Part shown: positions 8,961 to 16,909 of the stretch, piece after piece
Layout of the letters: each line of letters begins with the position of its first letter
How positions within the stretch are numbered: the stretch's first letter is position 1
NCBI RefSeq assembly: GCF_902497555.1
Contig: NZ_CABVGP010000001.1
Span: 2,894,501-2,958,500 of the forward strand
DNA length: 64,000 nucleotides
Source of the DNA: Amycolatopsis camponoti
GTDB taxonomy: Bacteria; Actinomycetota; Actinomycetes; Mycobacteriales; Pseudonocardiaceae
Direction of reading: 5' to 3'
The notes under the pieces: generated by a model
Told to the model about the DNA's origin: nothing
The model's database searches: none
Seen by the model: only the letters and a program-made list of their open reading frames with translations
Program-made: the position numbers and the translations under genes

Positions 8961-10264
8961 CCCCCAAGATCACCCTCGTCGGCGCGGGCAGCGTCGTGTT
9001 CACCCAGGGCCTGCTCGCCGACCTGTTCACCTACCCGGAGCTGGACGGCGTGCACGTGGCCCTGCACGACATCGACCCCGGCCGGCTGGCGACGGCGCTG
9101 GCCGCGGCCCGGCGGATCGCCGAGGTGCGGGGCGTCAAGCCGGTCCTCACCGCGCACGCCGACCGCCGGGAAGCCCTGGCGGACGCGGACTTCGTCGTGA
9201 ACATCGTCCAGATCGGCATGGGGGAGGCGACGCGCACCGACTTCGAGGTCCCGGCGCGCTACGGCCTGCGCCAGACCATCGGCGACACCCTCGGCATCGG
9301 CGGGATCTTCCGCGCGCTGCGGACGTTCCCCTTCCTCAAGGAACTCGGCGCGGACATCGCCGACGTCTGCCCGGAGGCGTGGCTGCTGAACTACACCAAC
9401 CCGATGGCGATGAACGTCCAGTACCTGAGCGAGGCCACCGGGCTGACCCGGGTCGTCGGGCTCTGCCACTCGGTGTACTGGACCGTGCACGGGCTCGCCG
9501 AGCTGGTCGGGGTCCCGTTCGACGAGGTCACCTACGTCGCGGCGGGCGTCAACCACCAGGCGTGGGTGCTGCGCTTCGAGCACGCGGGCGCCGACCTCTA
9601 CCCGCGGCTGCGGGAGCTGGCCGCGGCCGACGAGCAGCTGCGGCGGCGCGTCCGGTTCGACATGCTGCACCGGCTCGGCTACTACCCGACGGAGACCAGC
9701 GAGCACTCCGCCGAGTACGTGCCGTGGTACCTCCAGCACGACACCGAAATCGAGCGCCTGCGGCTGCCGATCGGCGCCTACCTCGACATCGTCGCGGAGA
9801 ACGAAGCCGAGTACGAACGGACCCGGCGGGCGATCGCGGCCGACGAGCCGCTGCCCGTCGAAGGCACGGGGGAGTACGCGCCGCAGATCGTCCACAGTGT
9901 CCTCACCGGCACCCCGCGGACCGTCTACGGCAACGTCGTCAACCGGGGCCTGATCGAGAACCTGCCGTCCGGCGGCGTGGTCGAGGTGCCGTGCCTGGTC
10001 GACGGCACGGGCGTCCGGCCGACCCGGATCGGGGCGCTCCCGCCGCAGCTGGCCGCGCTCAACCGGACTTACCTGAGCGTCAACGACCTCGTCGTGCGCG
10101 CGGCCGTCGAAGACGACCCGCGCCACCTCCGGCACGCCGCGATGACCGACCCGGCCACCGCGGCCGCGCTGCCGGTCGAGCGGATCTTCGAGCTGTGCGA
10201 CGACCTCGTCCGCGCGCACGGCGACCGTCTTCAGCCCGCCCTGCGCGCCGTTCTCGGCCGCTGA
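8957..10264 (+). CDS. GH4 NAD-dependent alpha-glycosidase
   Basis: A 435-residue cytoplasmic GH4 enzyme. It has a Rossmann N-terminus (ITLVGAGSVVF), NYTNPM (145-150), the metal-binding Cys170-His171 pair in GLCHSVYW, and GVNHQAW. GH4 enzymes cleave glycosides by a redox-elimination mechanism needing NAD+ and a divalent metal. The CHS form, rather than CNxP, indicates a non-phosphorylated substrate, as in alpha-galactosidases and AglA-type alpha-glucosidases. Beside GH114, a substrate with an alpha-galactosaminyl end is plausible but unproven. ATG 8957 forms an ATGA overlap with the kinase gene. Confidence 0.88.
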   Translation: MTPKITLVGAGSVVFTQGLLADLFTYPELDGVHVALHDIDPGRLATALAAARRIAEVRGVKPVLTAHADRREALADADFVVNIVQIGMGEATRTDFEVPARYGLRQTIGDTLGIGGIFRALRTFPFLKELGADIADVCPEAWLLNYTNPMAMNVQYLSEATGLTRVVGLCHSVYWTVHGLAELVGVPFDEVTYVAAGVNHQAWVLRFEHAGADLYPRLRELAAADEQLRRRVRFDMLHRLGYYPTETSEHSAEYVPWYLQHDTEIERLRLPIGAYLDIVAENEAEYERTRRAIAADEPLPVEGTGEYAPQIVHSVLTGTPRTVYGNVVNRGLIENLPSGGVVEVPCLVDGTGVRPTRIGALPPQLAALNRTYLSVNDLVVRAAVEDDPRHLRHAAMTDPATAAALPVERIFELCDDLVRAHGDRLQPALRAVLGR

Positions 10265-10285
10265 CCCGTCGGAACCAGGAGAACC

Positions 10286-11164
10286 ATGTCGCACACCCTC
10301 GACGAGATCACCAGCCAGCCCGCGTGCTGGGCCCGCGTCCTGCGGGAGCTGCCGGACCACGCGCCCGCGCTGCCCGCGCCGGGCGAGCGCGTCGTGGTCA
10401 TCGGCTGCGGGACGTCGTTGTTCATGGCCCAGAGCTACGCGCGGCTGCGCGAAGACGCGGGCCAGGGCGTCACCGACGTCTTCCCGGCGTCGGAAGCGAA
10501 GCTCGACCGGCCCTACGACCGCGTGCTGGCGATGACCCGCTCCGGCACGACGACGGAGATCCTCGACGCGCTCGGCCGCGTCCGCACGGGCACCCGCGTC
10601 ACGACGATCACCGCGGTGGCCGATTCGCCCGCGGCCCGCGCGTCGGACGACGTCGTCTGCCTGCCCTACGCCGACGAGGTTTCGGTGGTGCAGACCCGGT
10701 TCCCGACGACGCAGCTGCTGCTCCTGCGCGCCCACCTCGGCTTGCCGGTGGAGCGGGCGCTCGGTGACGTCACGCGGGCGCTGGCGGAACCGCTCGACGC
10801 GTTCGTCACGGCGTCCCAGATCTCCTTCCTGGGCGCGGATTGGCACGTCGGTTTGGCGAACGAAGCGGCGCTGAAGGTCCGCGAGGCCGCGGCGTGGTGG
10901 ACGGAGTCGTACTCGGCGATGGAGTACCGCCACGGCCCGATCGCGGTGGCGGCCCCGGGCCGCGCGGTCTGGAGCCTGGCCCCGCTCGACGCCGACCTGG
11001 TGTCCCGCATCGAGGCGACGGGCGCATTCCTGCGCCAAGGCGCGCTGGACCCGCTGGCCGAGCTGGTCGCGATCCAGCGGCTGGCCGTCGAACTGGCCGA
11101 ACGCGCCGGGCGCGACCCGGACCGGCCGGCCCACCTCACGCGGTCGGTGGTCCTGGCGAGCTGA
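10286..11164 (+). CDS. SIS-domain sugar isomerase/deaminase, AgaS/GlmS-like
   Basis: A 292-residue protein with two SIS folds. The first includes VVIGCGTSLFMAQSYA and MTRSGTTTEILDAL. The second carries a GlmS-like block, ALKVREAAAWWTESYSAMEYRHGP, broken here as ALKVREAAAW then TESYSAMEYRHGP. AgaS proteins convert galactosamine-6-phosphate to tagatose-6-phosphate and ammonia; GlmS isomerase domains bind the related fructose/glucosamine phosphates. There is no glutaminase domain. It starts 21 bp after the GH4 gene behind AGGAG and closes the operon. Its presence is the strongest hint that the imported sugar is an amino sugar. Confidence 0.8.
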   Translation: MSHTLDEITSQPACWARVLRELPDHAPALPAPGERVVVIGCGTSLFMAQSYARLREDAGQGVTDVFPASEAKLDRPYDRVLAMTRSGTTTEILDALGRVRTGTRVTTITAVADSPAARASDDVVCLPYADEVSVVQTRFPTTQLLLLRAHLGLPVERALGDVTRALAEPLDAFVTASQISFLGADWHVGLANEAALKVREAAAWWTESYSAMEYRHGPIAVAAPGRAVWSLAPLDADLVSRIEATGAFLRQGALDPLAELVAIQRLAVELAERAGRDPDRPAHLTRSVVLAS

Positions 11165-11378
11165 CGCGAGTTCCCCGCCGGGGCACGGGCGAAACGGCGC
11201 TGTCGGGATCCGCACAGCACCGGCGGCACCGCCGGGCCGGGGGTAAGGTGCGAGATCGTTCCGCGGTTCAGCCCAGCAGCCGTAGCCCAGCGCCGAGCCT
11301 CGCGGCCGGCGCGCGCACTCACCCCGCGGAGGTGGCTTCCCGTGCTCCCCGGAACAGCCGACGGACGGCCGGTCGCCG

Positions 11379-12683
11379 ATGTTCGGTGAGGACTCGTTCG
11401 GTGAGGACCCCGGCGCCACCCCGACGTCTCCCCGGTACTCGCTGGACGTGTCCGGCGTGCGGCCGTGGTGGGCCCGTGACGCCCCGCCCGAGGTGATCGG
11501 CGGGCGCTACGAGGTCGCGGGCCTGATGGGCAGCGGCGGCACCGCACGCGTCTACCAGGCCTTCGACCAGCGGTTGCGCCGGGACGTCGCGGTCAAGGTG
11601 TACGAGCGGGGCGCGGTGGCCGTCGAGCGGCTGCGCCGGGCGCGGGAGAAGGCCATCCAGGCCAGCATCGACCACCCCGGCGTCGTCGCCCTGTACGACA
11701 GCGGCACCGACGGCGACCGGCCCTACCTGGTGATGCAGCTGGTGCCGGGGGAGAACCTCGCGCAGCGCCTGCTCGCCGGGCCGATGCCGGAGGGGGAGGT
11801 GACGGAGCTGGCGATCCGGCTCGCCGGAGCGCTGGCCCACGTCCACGACCGGCGGATCGTGCACCGGGACCTCAAGCCCGCCAACGTCCTGCTCGGCGCC
11901 GACGGCCCGCTCGTCTCCGACTTCGGCATCGCGCACGAGCTGGATTCGACGCACGTCACCGGCACCGGCCTGGTGACCGGCACGGCCGCGTACCTGGCCC
12001 CGGAGCAGGTCGTCGGCGAGCACGCCGGCCCGGCGGCCGACGTCTACGCGCTCGGCCTGATCCTGCTGGAGTGCCTGACCGCGCGGCGCGAGTACCCCGG
12101 CACCCTGGCCGAGTCGGCGACGGCGCGGCTGCACCGGTCGCCCCGGGTACCCGCCGAGCTGGGCGCACCGCTGGCCGGGCTCCTCGAGCGGATGACGGAC
12201 CGGGAGCCCACCCGGCGTCCCACGGCCGGCGAGGTCGTGCGGCTGCTGGCGGAACCGGCCGGGACAGCGGTGGTTTCCGCGCGGTTCCCGCCGGTCCGGG
12301 CCGCGGCGCCGCGGAAGCTGGTCGCGGCCGGCGGGCTCGTGACCGCGGCGACCGCGGTGGTGCTCGGGGTGCTGCTCACCCGGCCGGACGTCGCGGCACC
12401 CGGCGCGGGCGGGGATCCCGGCACCGGGTCGGTCGTGCCGGGCAGCCCGGCACCGGCGCCCGCGTCGACGGTCCTGATGGGGTCACGGGAGGCGCAGGCC
12501 TCGGTGGCGGCGGTGCCCCGGTCCGGTGCGGGCACGTCCGACGCGGTGCGCGTCCCGGTCGCGGAAAGCGGCCCGGCCGCGGACAACGGCCCGGCCGCGG
12601 ACAACGGGGAAGCCAACGGGAAAGCCAAGGGGAAGACCCGGGGCAACGGCCCGGTGAAGGGCAAGGGGCAGAGCGGTCCCTGA
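11379..12683 (+). CDS. Membrane-anchored eukaryotic-type Ser/Thr protein kinase
   Basis: A 434-residue kinase. The catalytic domain (about residues 40-290) shows the glycine loop GLMGSGGTARVY, the Lys of VAVKVY, the catalytic loop HRDLKPANVL, SDFGIA and the APE-equivalent YLAPEQ. One transmembrane helix (about 313-333) is followed by a disordered extracellular tail ending in short Gly/Asn/Lys repeats (AADNGPAADNGEANGKAKGK). There is no PASTA or other sensor domain. The start is uncertain; ATG 11379 is the first in frame. It ends 3 bp from the convergent TetR gene. The role is reversible Ser/Thr signalling; the substrate is unknown. Confidence 0.87.
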   Translation: MFGEDSFGEDPGATPTSPRYSLDVSGVRPWWARDAPPEVIGGRYEVAGLMGSGGTARVYQAFDQRLRRDVAVKVYERGAVAVERLRRAREKAIQASIDHPGVVALYDSGTDGDRPYLVMQLVPGENLAQRLLAGPMPEGEVTELAIRLAGALAHVHDRRIVHRDLKPANVLLGADGPLVSDFGIAHELDSTHVTGTGLVTGTAAYLAPEQVVGEHAGPAADVYALGLILLECLTARREYPGTLAESATARLHRSPRVPAELGAPLAGLLERMTDREPTRRPTAGEVVRLLAEPAGTAVVSARFPPVRAAAPRKLVAAGGLVTAATAVVLGVLLTRPDVAAPGAGGDPGTGSVVPGSPAPAPASTVLMGSREAQASVAAVPRSGAGTSDAVRVPVAESGPAADNGPAADNGEANGKAKGKTRGNGPVKGKGQSGP

Positions 12684-12686
12684 CCG

Positions 12687-13349
12687 TCAGGTCGGCTCGG
12701 CCGGGCGGTGCACGCCGAGGGCGACCGCCCGCAGCAGCGTCGTCAGCTGTTCGCGGAACCGCAACGCGCTGTGCGCCCACCTCGGCACCTCGTCGTACAG
12801 CCGGCGCAGGGTCGGCGACGGCCGCGACAGCTGGAACAGGTACGCCGCGCAGCTCATCGCCGCCGTCAGGAGGGTCCGGGCGCCCTCGGGGTCCAGGCCG
12901 GCACCGGTCTCGACCAAGGCCGCCGTCATCGCGTCGAACGCCTCCGACGCGGCGGTCTTGTAGTCTCGCGCCCGCTCCAGCCGGACCGCGCCCTCCAGGC
13001 TGAGCCCCACGTGCGTCTGCAGGTCGCAGAACAGGGGCAGCGCGTCCAGGGACCCGGCGACGACCTCGGCGACTTCGATCGGGCCCAAGCGGCGCCCCGC
13101 GAGGTCGGCGAGCAGGCGCTCACGCCAGTCGGCCCAGCCCTGTTGCGCCAGTTCGAGCAGCAGTTCTTCGCGGGATTCGAAGTACCGGCGCAGCGCCGAG
13201 GGGTGCAGACCCACCCGGCTCGTCACCTCGGTGAGGGTGACCTCGCGCACGCCGCGCTCGGCCGCGAGCTCGCGCGCGGCGGTCAGCAAGGCCGTCTTGC
13301 GGACCTCTTTGTCCTGGTCGGAGCGGGCGCGTTGGCGGGGCTGGGTCAC
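12687..13349 (-). CDS. TetR-family repressor of the divergent SDR gene
   Basis: A 220-residue regulator with an N-terminal helix-turn-helix (LTEVTSRVGLHPSALRRYFESREEL) and a ligand-binding C-terminal half. GTG 13349 is preferred to the in-frame TTG 13367, because the TTG would lie inside one of two copies of a 9-5-9 inverted repeat in the intergenic region. The repressor probably binds those two sites and controls both itself and the SDR gene at 13443. The 3' end is only 3 bp from the convergent Ser/Thr kinase gene. Confidence 0.87.
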   Translation of the reverse strand: MTQPRQRARSDQDKEVRKTALLTAARELAAERGVREVTLTEVTSRVGLHPSALRRYFESREELLLELAQQGWADWRERLLADLAGRRLGPIEVAEVVAGSLDALPLFCDLQTHVGLSLEGAVRLERARDYKTAASEAFDAMTAALVETGAGLDPEGARTLLTAAMSCAAYLFQLSRPSPTLRRLYDEVPRWAHSALRFREQLTTLLRAVALGVHRPAEPT

Positions 13350-13358
13350 CCCGCCACG

Positions 13359-13381
13359 ATAACGCAACCGCTTTGACTTAA
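13359..13381. promoter_or_regulatory. Second, degenerate TetR operator
   Basis: ATAACGCAA, 5 nt, TTGACTTAA: the same 9-5-9 layout as the perfect site 47 bp away, with three changed positions. It lies just upstream of the TetR start and is suited to autoregulation. Confidence 0.6.
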
Positions 13382-13405
13382 CTCGCCGCCACGCGTACGT
13401 TCGAT

Positions 13406-13428
13406 TTAACGCAAAGTCATTGCGTTAA
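13406..13428. promoter_or_regulatory. TetR operator, perfect 9-5-9 inverted repeat
   Basis: TTAACGCAA (13406-13414), spacer AGTCA, TTGCGTTAA (13420-13428). It ends 2 bp before the AAGGAG ribosome site of the SDR gene, so a bound repressor would block its expression. Confidence 0.75.
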
Positions 13429-13442
13429 CGAAGGAGCTTCTC

Positions 13443-14327
13443 ATGAGTTCAGTGTTTTTCGTGACCGGCTCGTCGCGCGGGCTCGGCCGGCAGATCGCCG
13501 AGCGGGCTCTGGCCGCCGGGCACCGCGTCGTCGCCACCGCCCGGGACCCGCGGACCCTGGACGATCTCGCGGCCCGCCACGGCGACCGCGTCCACGTCGA
13601 GCCGCTGGACGTCACCGACGCCGCGGCCGCCGAAGCCGCGGTCGCCGCCGGGGTCGCCGCGTTCGGCCGGATCGACGTCGTGGTCAACAACGCCGGCCAA
13701 GGCGACCGCGCGTCCCTCGAAGACACGACGCTCGACGTCTTCCGCCGGCAGATCGAGACGAACTTCCTGGGCACGGTCCACGTCACCAAGGCGGCGGTTC
13801 CGGTGCTGCGCGGGCAAGGCGGCGGGCGGATCATCCAGATCTCGTCGGTCGGCGGCCGCGTCGGCAGCCCGGGGATGACGGCCTACCAGTCGGCGAAGTG
13901 GGCGGTCGGCGGATTCAGCGAGGCGCTCGCCGCCGAGGTCGCCCCGCTGGGCATCAAGATCACCGTGCTCGAGCCGGGCGGGATGCGCACGGACTGGGCC
14001 GGCGCGTCGATGGCCACCCCGCCGATCAGCGAGCCGTACGAGGCGACGGTCGGCGCGTCCGCCCGCGCGATGGCCGACTTCGAGCAGCACGCGAACAGCG
14101 ACCCGCGGAAGGTCGCCGACCTGGTGCTCACGGTCGCCGCCCTCGACGAGCCGCCGCTGCGCCTGCTGGCGGGCAGCGACGCCTACGAGTACGGCCGCGA
14201 GGCGTGGCGGCACCGCGTCGACACGGACGCGAAGTGGGCCCACCTGAGCAGGTCGACGGACCACGCCGAATCCGGCGACGCGTGGCGCCGCCAGCGGGGC
14301 ACGAGCCTGCCCGACGTGCGGGCCTGA
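13443..14327 (+). CDS. Short-chain dehydrogenase/reductase
   Basis: A 294-residue classical SDR with TGSSRGLG for cofactor binding, NNAGQG, an active-site Ser followed by YQSAK, and a long C-terminal extension. The cofactor is NAD(P)H; the substrate is unknown. ATG 13443 sits seven bases after AAGGAG. It is divergent from TetR and immediately downstream of a TetR operator, so it is probably induced by the compound it reduces, or by a xenobiotic. Confidence 0.88.
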   Translation: MSSVFFVTGSSRGLGRQIAERALAAGHRVVATARDPRTLDDLAARHGDRVHVEPLDVTDAAAAEAAVAAGVAAFGRIDVVVNNAGQGDRASLEDTTLDVFRRQIETNFLGTVHVTKAAVPVLRGQGGGRIIQISSVGGRVGSPGMTAYQSAKWAVGGFSEALAAEVAPLGIKITVLEPGGMRTDWAGASMATPPISEPYEATVGASARAMADFEQHANSDPRKVADLVLTVAALDEPPLRLLAGSDAYEYGREAWRHRVDTDAKWAHLSRSTDHAESGDAWRRQRGTSLPDVRA

Positions 14328-14433
14328 CCGACACCGACGGGTGGTCGGAGGTTCCGGAAGGCCGATTCGTGGGTAGCCCAGTGGTGTGAGGCTGAGCAGG
14401 CCCTGCCTGCGGGACTAGTGAGAGGTGATCACA

Positions 14434-15174
14434 ATGAGCCAGGGCGATGCTCCGGTCGGGCGATCGGTGAAGACGGCAGCCGCCGGTGTTCGGGATCTCG
14501 CCGCGGAAGCGGCACGGGTCGGGGCGGCCGCGGCCGTGCGAGCGGTGGAGATCACCGACCGCAAGCTGTCCGAAAGCGCGGACGAGCTGGCGAAGGTCGG
14601 CCGCTCGGCGACCAAGGACTTCGACAAGAGCACCCGGTCTTCCCGCCGGGACGTGCGGAAGCACTCGGTCGCCGCCCGCGACGAGGTGCTGTCCCGCGCG
14701 GTGAAGCTGCGCGACCCGGGCCGCAAGGCGGCGCAGGCGATCGCGACGGTGGCGAGCTCGACGGGCGAGTCGAACCGCAAGCGGCGCAAGGCCGTCGCGA
14801 CGGCGAAGCGAGACTTGGCCGTGGCGCTGGAGGAAGCCAAGAACGTGGCGCGCGGGGCTCGTTCCCGGCGGGCGCGCTGGCCGTGGCTGCTGGCCTTCGC
14901 CGCGCTGGCCGCGGGGGTCGCGGCCGTCGTGCGGGCCAAGCGGTCGAACCCGCTGGCGGAGAACGAGGCCCCGGGGCCGGTGCCGGCGGACAAGGTGGTG
15001 ACCCCGGCCGACAAGGCGGTACCGCCGAAGCCGGCTCCGGTGGCTCCCGCCGCTCCCGCCGCGGCGGCGCCGAAGCCGCCCGAGACCCCGAAGCCGCCGG
15101 CCCCCAAGCCGGCCAACGGCGCCAACGGCCACGCGGCCGCGGGCAAGGGCAAGACGGAGAACAAGAGCCGGTAG
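14434..15174 (+). CDS. Single-pass membrane protein with charged coiled N-terminus and Pro-rich tail
   Basis: A 246-residue protein of unknown function. Residues 1-145 are rich in Ala, Lys, Arg, Asp and Glu with a heptad-like character, then comes one transmembrane helix (WPWLLAFAALAAGVAAVV). The tail is Ala/Pro/Lys-rich with repeated PKPP/PKP units and ends in NGHAAAGKGKTENKSR. The layout suggests a nucleoid- or wall-associated protein of the HbhA or DUF3618 kind, but I cannot assign a family. ATG 14434 is chosen because AGAGGTGA precedes it; GTG 14425 is the in-frame alternative and overlaps that ribosome site. Confidence 0.7.
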   Translation: MSQGDAPVGRSVKTAAAGVRDLAAEAARVGAAAAVRAVEITDRKLSESADELAKVGRSATKDFDKSTRSSRRDVRKHSVAARDEVLSRAVKLRDPGRKAAQAIATVASSTGESNRKRRKAVATAKRDLAVALEEAKNVARGARSRRARWPWLLAFAALAAGVAAVVRAKRSNPLAENEAPGPVPADKVVTPADKAVPPKPAPVAPAAPAAAAPKPPETPKPPAPKPANGANGHAAAGKGKTENKSR

Positions 15175-15188
15175 CAGCCGACCGGCCC

Positions 15189-15230
15189 GAAGCCCGGGGC
15201 ACTGTCCACCAGGACAGCGCCCCGGGCTTC
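15189..15230 (+). terminator. Strong two-part hairpin terminator
   Basis: GAAGCCCGGGGC (15189-15200) pairs with GCCCCGGGCTTC (15219-15230), and inside it CTGTCC (15202-15207) pairs with GGACAG (15212-15217). That makes 18 base pairs with one mismatch, starting 15 bp after the stop codon. Confidence 0.8.
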
Positions 15231-15296
15231 GTTCCGCGCCCGGGTTTCACGGCGCTCGAAACGCACGAGCCGCGGGAAAAGTTGCCCGCCACATTC

Positions 15297-15349
15297 GCGG
15301 AACGTTCCGCCTTCCCGGATGTCCGGACCGGTCCTAGATTCGTCCGGAC
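15297..15349 (+). promoter_or_regulatory. Palindrome and inverted repeat in a candidate promoter
   Basis: A perfect 14-bp palindrome GCGGAACGTTCCGC (15297-15310) lies upstream of a second inverted repeat, GTCCGGA (15321-15327) and TCCGGAC (15343-15349). The second repeat flanks a TAGATT -10-like box (15335-15340). The position, 23-75 bp before the start of the surface-protein gene, fits an operator and promoter; the binding protein is unknown. Confidence 0.35.
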
Positions 15350-15371
15350 AACCCGAAGGGGGAAAGAAACC

Positions 15372-16763
15372 ATGCCTACAGGCAGATTCGTGCGGCCGGC
15401 CGCCGTGCTGGCCGCGGCACTCGTCATGGCGGGGACGGCGGCCGCGCCCGCGTCGGCCGCTTCCGGGCCGAACCTCGAGGTCTCCGTCGTCGCGCAGGAA
15501 GGCCGGTGGCTGTCCGGCGACACCGTCGGGCTCGACGTGACGGTGCGCAACCTCGGTGACGCCGTCGCCTTCGGTGCGTTCGGCACCGCCTACACGGAAT
15601 CCGGGACGCCGCTCCGGATCGACCGGAACCAGTGGGGGGACCTGTCGGACGGCGGGTCCGGCGCGCCCATCGCGCAGGGGGAGACCCGGACCGTCCACCT
15701 GACCGGGCAGCTAGGCACGTTCGACGGCGACTCCGTCGTGCACGTCGAGGTCCACGCCGGGCAGGACATCGACTACAGCGACAACGTCCGGCTCGTCACG
15801 CTGCCGATGGCGCGGGGCACCGAGCGGGTCGCGGGCGTGCTGTACGGGGACGCGAACGGCGACGGCAAGCCGTCGGCCGGGGAGGCGCTGGCCGGCGCCG
15901 AAGCGCACTTCATCGGGGTCGGGACGACGACGGACATGGTCGCCGTCACCGACGCGACGGGCCACTTCTCCTTCGACAACCTCCCGCTGAGCCGGTACGC
16001 CTACGTCTCCTTCCAGAAGGTTCCGGGAGGCTGGGTCGACCAGCCCGTGGGGGAGATGCGGCTGGACGGCCGGGGGGCCTACACGGCACTCGAGGTGCGG
16101 GCCGTCCGGCCGCTGTCCGACGTACTGCACGAGACCCTCGCGCTGGACAAGACGACCTACGCCGCCGGCGACACCGGCAAGGTGACGGTCACGCTCTCGA
16201 ACTCCGGCACCCAGCCGCTGACCGGCCTCTTCCTCAGCTGCGACGCCGGCGGCTTCGGCTCGGAGCTGCCGGTGACCGACGACCAGTGGGGCGCGTTCGG
16301 CTCGCAGCGTCGTGCGGGCACGCTGGCCCCGGGACAGCGGGTCGTGCTGACGGCGACGGCCAAGGTGCCCGACCGGGCGGCCTACACCGGCTCGACCGGG
16401 CTCGACTGCACCGCCGACGACGGTCACAGTGGCGGTGCCCCGTACGCCGTCGTCACGGCCAAGGTACCCGGCAAGGTCGCCGACTCCCGGGGCCAGGTCT
16501 GGCTCGACAAGAACGGCAACGGCGCGCTGGACCTCGACGAGGGCCTGGCGTTCCGGAACCTCGTGCTCGTCGAGGACGGCACCATCTGCGCCTACGCGAG
16601 GACCGACGCCAACGGCTTCGCGACGTTCAAGAACGTGCCGGTCGGCACCTACCAGCTGCGGGTGCCCGGGCCGTGGAAACCGGCCCCGTTCGAAGGCGAC
16701 CTCGGCGTCTTCGCGCCGCCGTACGGTGGCGGCGAGTGGCACCTGCGGTTCGTCGCCGGCTGA
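15372..16763 (+). CDS. Secreted protein with CARDB-like and SdrD B-like repeats
   Basis: A 463-residue exported protein. The signal peptide is residues 1-32, ending PASAASG. Two CARDB/DUF11-like adhesion or scaffolding domains (LSGDTVGLDVTVRNLGDAV and AGDTGKVTVTLSNSGTQPL) alternate with two SdrD B-like segments, each with a calcium-loop pattern (YGDANGDGKPSAGE and WLDKNGNGALDLDEG) and a carboxypeptidase-regulatory-like strand (TGHFSFDNLPLSRY, NGFATFKNVPVGTY). There is no LPXTG or membrane anchor, so it is probably released or wall-bound. The start at 15372 follows AAGGGGGAAAG. The function is likely structural or adhesive. Confidence 0.78.
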   Translation: MPTGRFVRPAAVLAAALVMAGTAAAPASAASGPNLEVSVVAQEGRWLSGDTVGLDVTVRNLGDAVAFGAFGTAYTESGTPLRIDRNQWGDLSDGGSGAPIAQGETRTVHLTGQLGTFDGDSVVHVEVHAGQDIDYSDNVRLVTLPMARGTERVAGVLYGDANGDGKPSAGEALAGAEAHFIGVGTTTDMVAVTDATGHFSFDNLPLSRYAYVSFQKVPGGWVDQPVGEMRLDGRGAYTALEVRAVRPLSDVLHETLALDKTTYAAGDTGKVTVTLSNSGTQPLTGLFLSCDAGGFGSELPVTDDQWGAFGSQRRAGTLAPGQRVVLTATAKVPDRAAYTGSTGLDCTADDGHSGGAPYAVVTAKVPGKVADSRGQVWLDKNGNGALDLDEGLAFRNLVLVEDGTICAYARTDANGFATFKNVPVGTYQLRVPGPWKPAPFEGDLGVFAPPYGGGEWHLRFVAG

Positions 16764-16768
16764 GCCGG

Positions 16769-16804
16769 GGGCTTTCCGGGCGGCCGCGGCCGCCTGGAAA
16801 GCCC
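16769..16804 (+). terminator. GC-rich hairpin terminator
   Basis: GGGCTTTCC (16769-16777) pairs with GGAAAGCCC (16796-16804) around an inner GGCGGCCG/CGGCCGCC stem. It starts 6 bp after the stop of the secreted protein. Confidence 0.7.
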
Positions 16805-16909
16805 TGCCACCCCCTGCCGGGGGTAGGCAGCACGGGGTCTGGCTCGCCGCCGTCACCCGCCACCACCCTGGAGATGTCCGACATCCTCCGAAATCCCCAG
16901 GGGCCCACC

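Noticed and set aside
8015..11419. 1134-codon open frame on the minus strand
   Set aside because: It covers four recognised genes on the other strand and has no motif or ribosome site.
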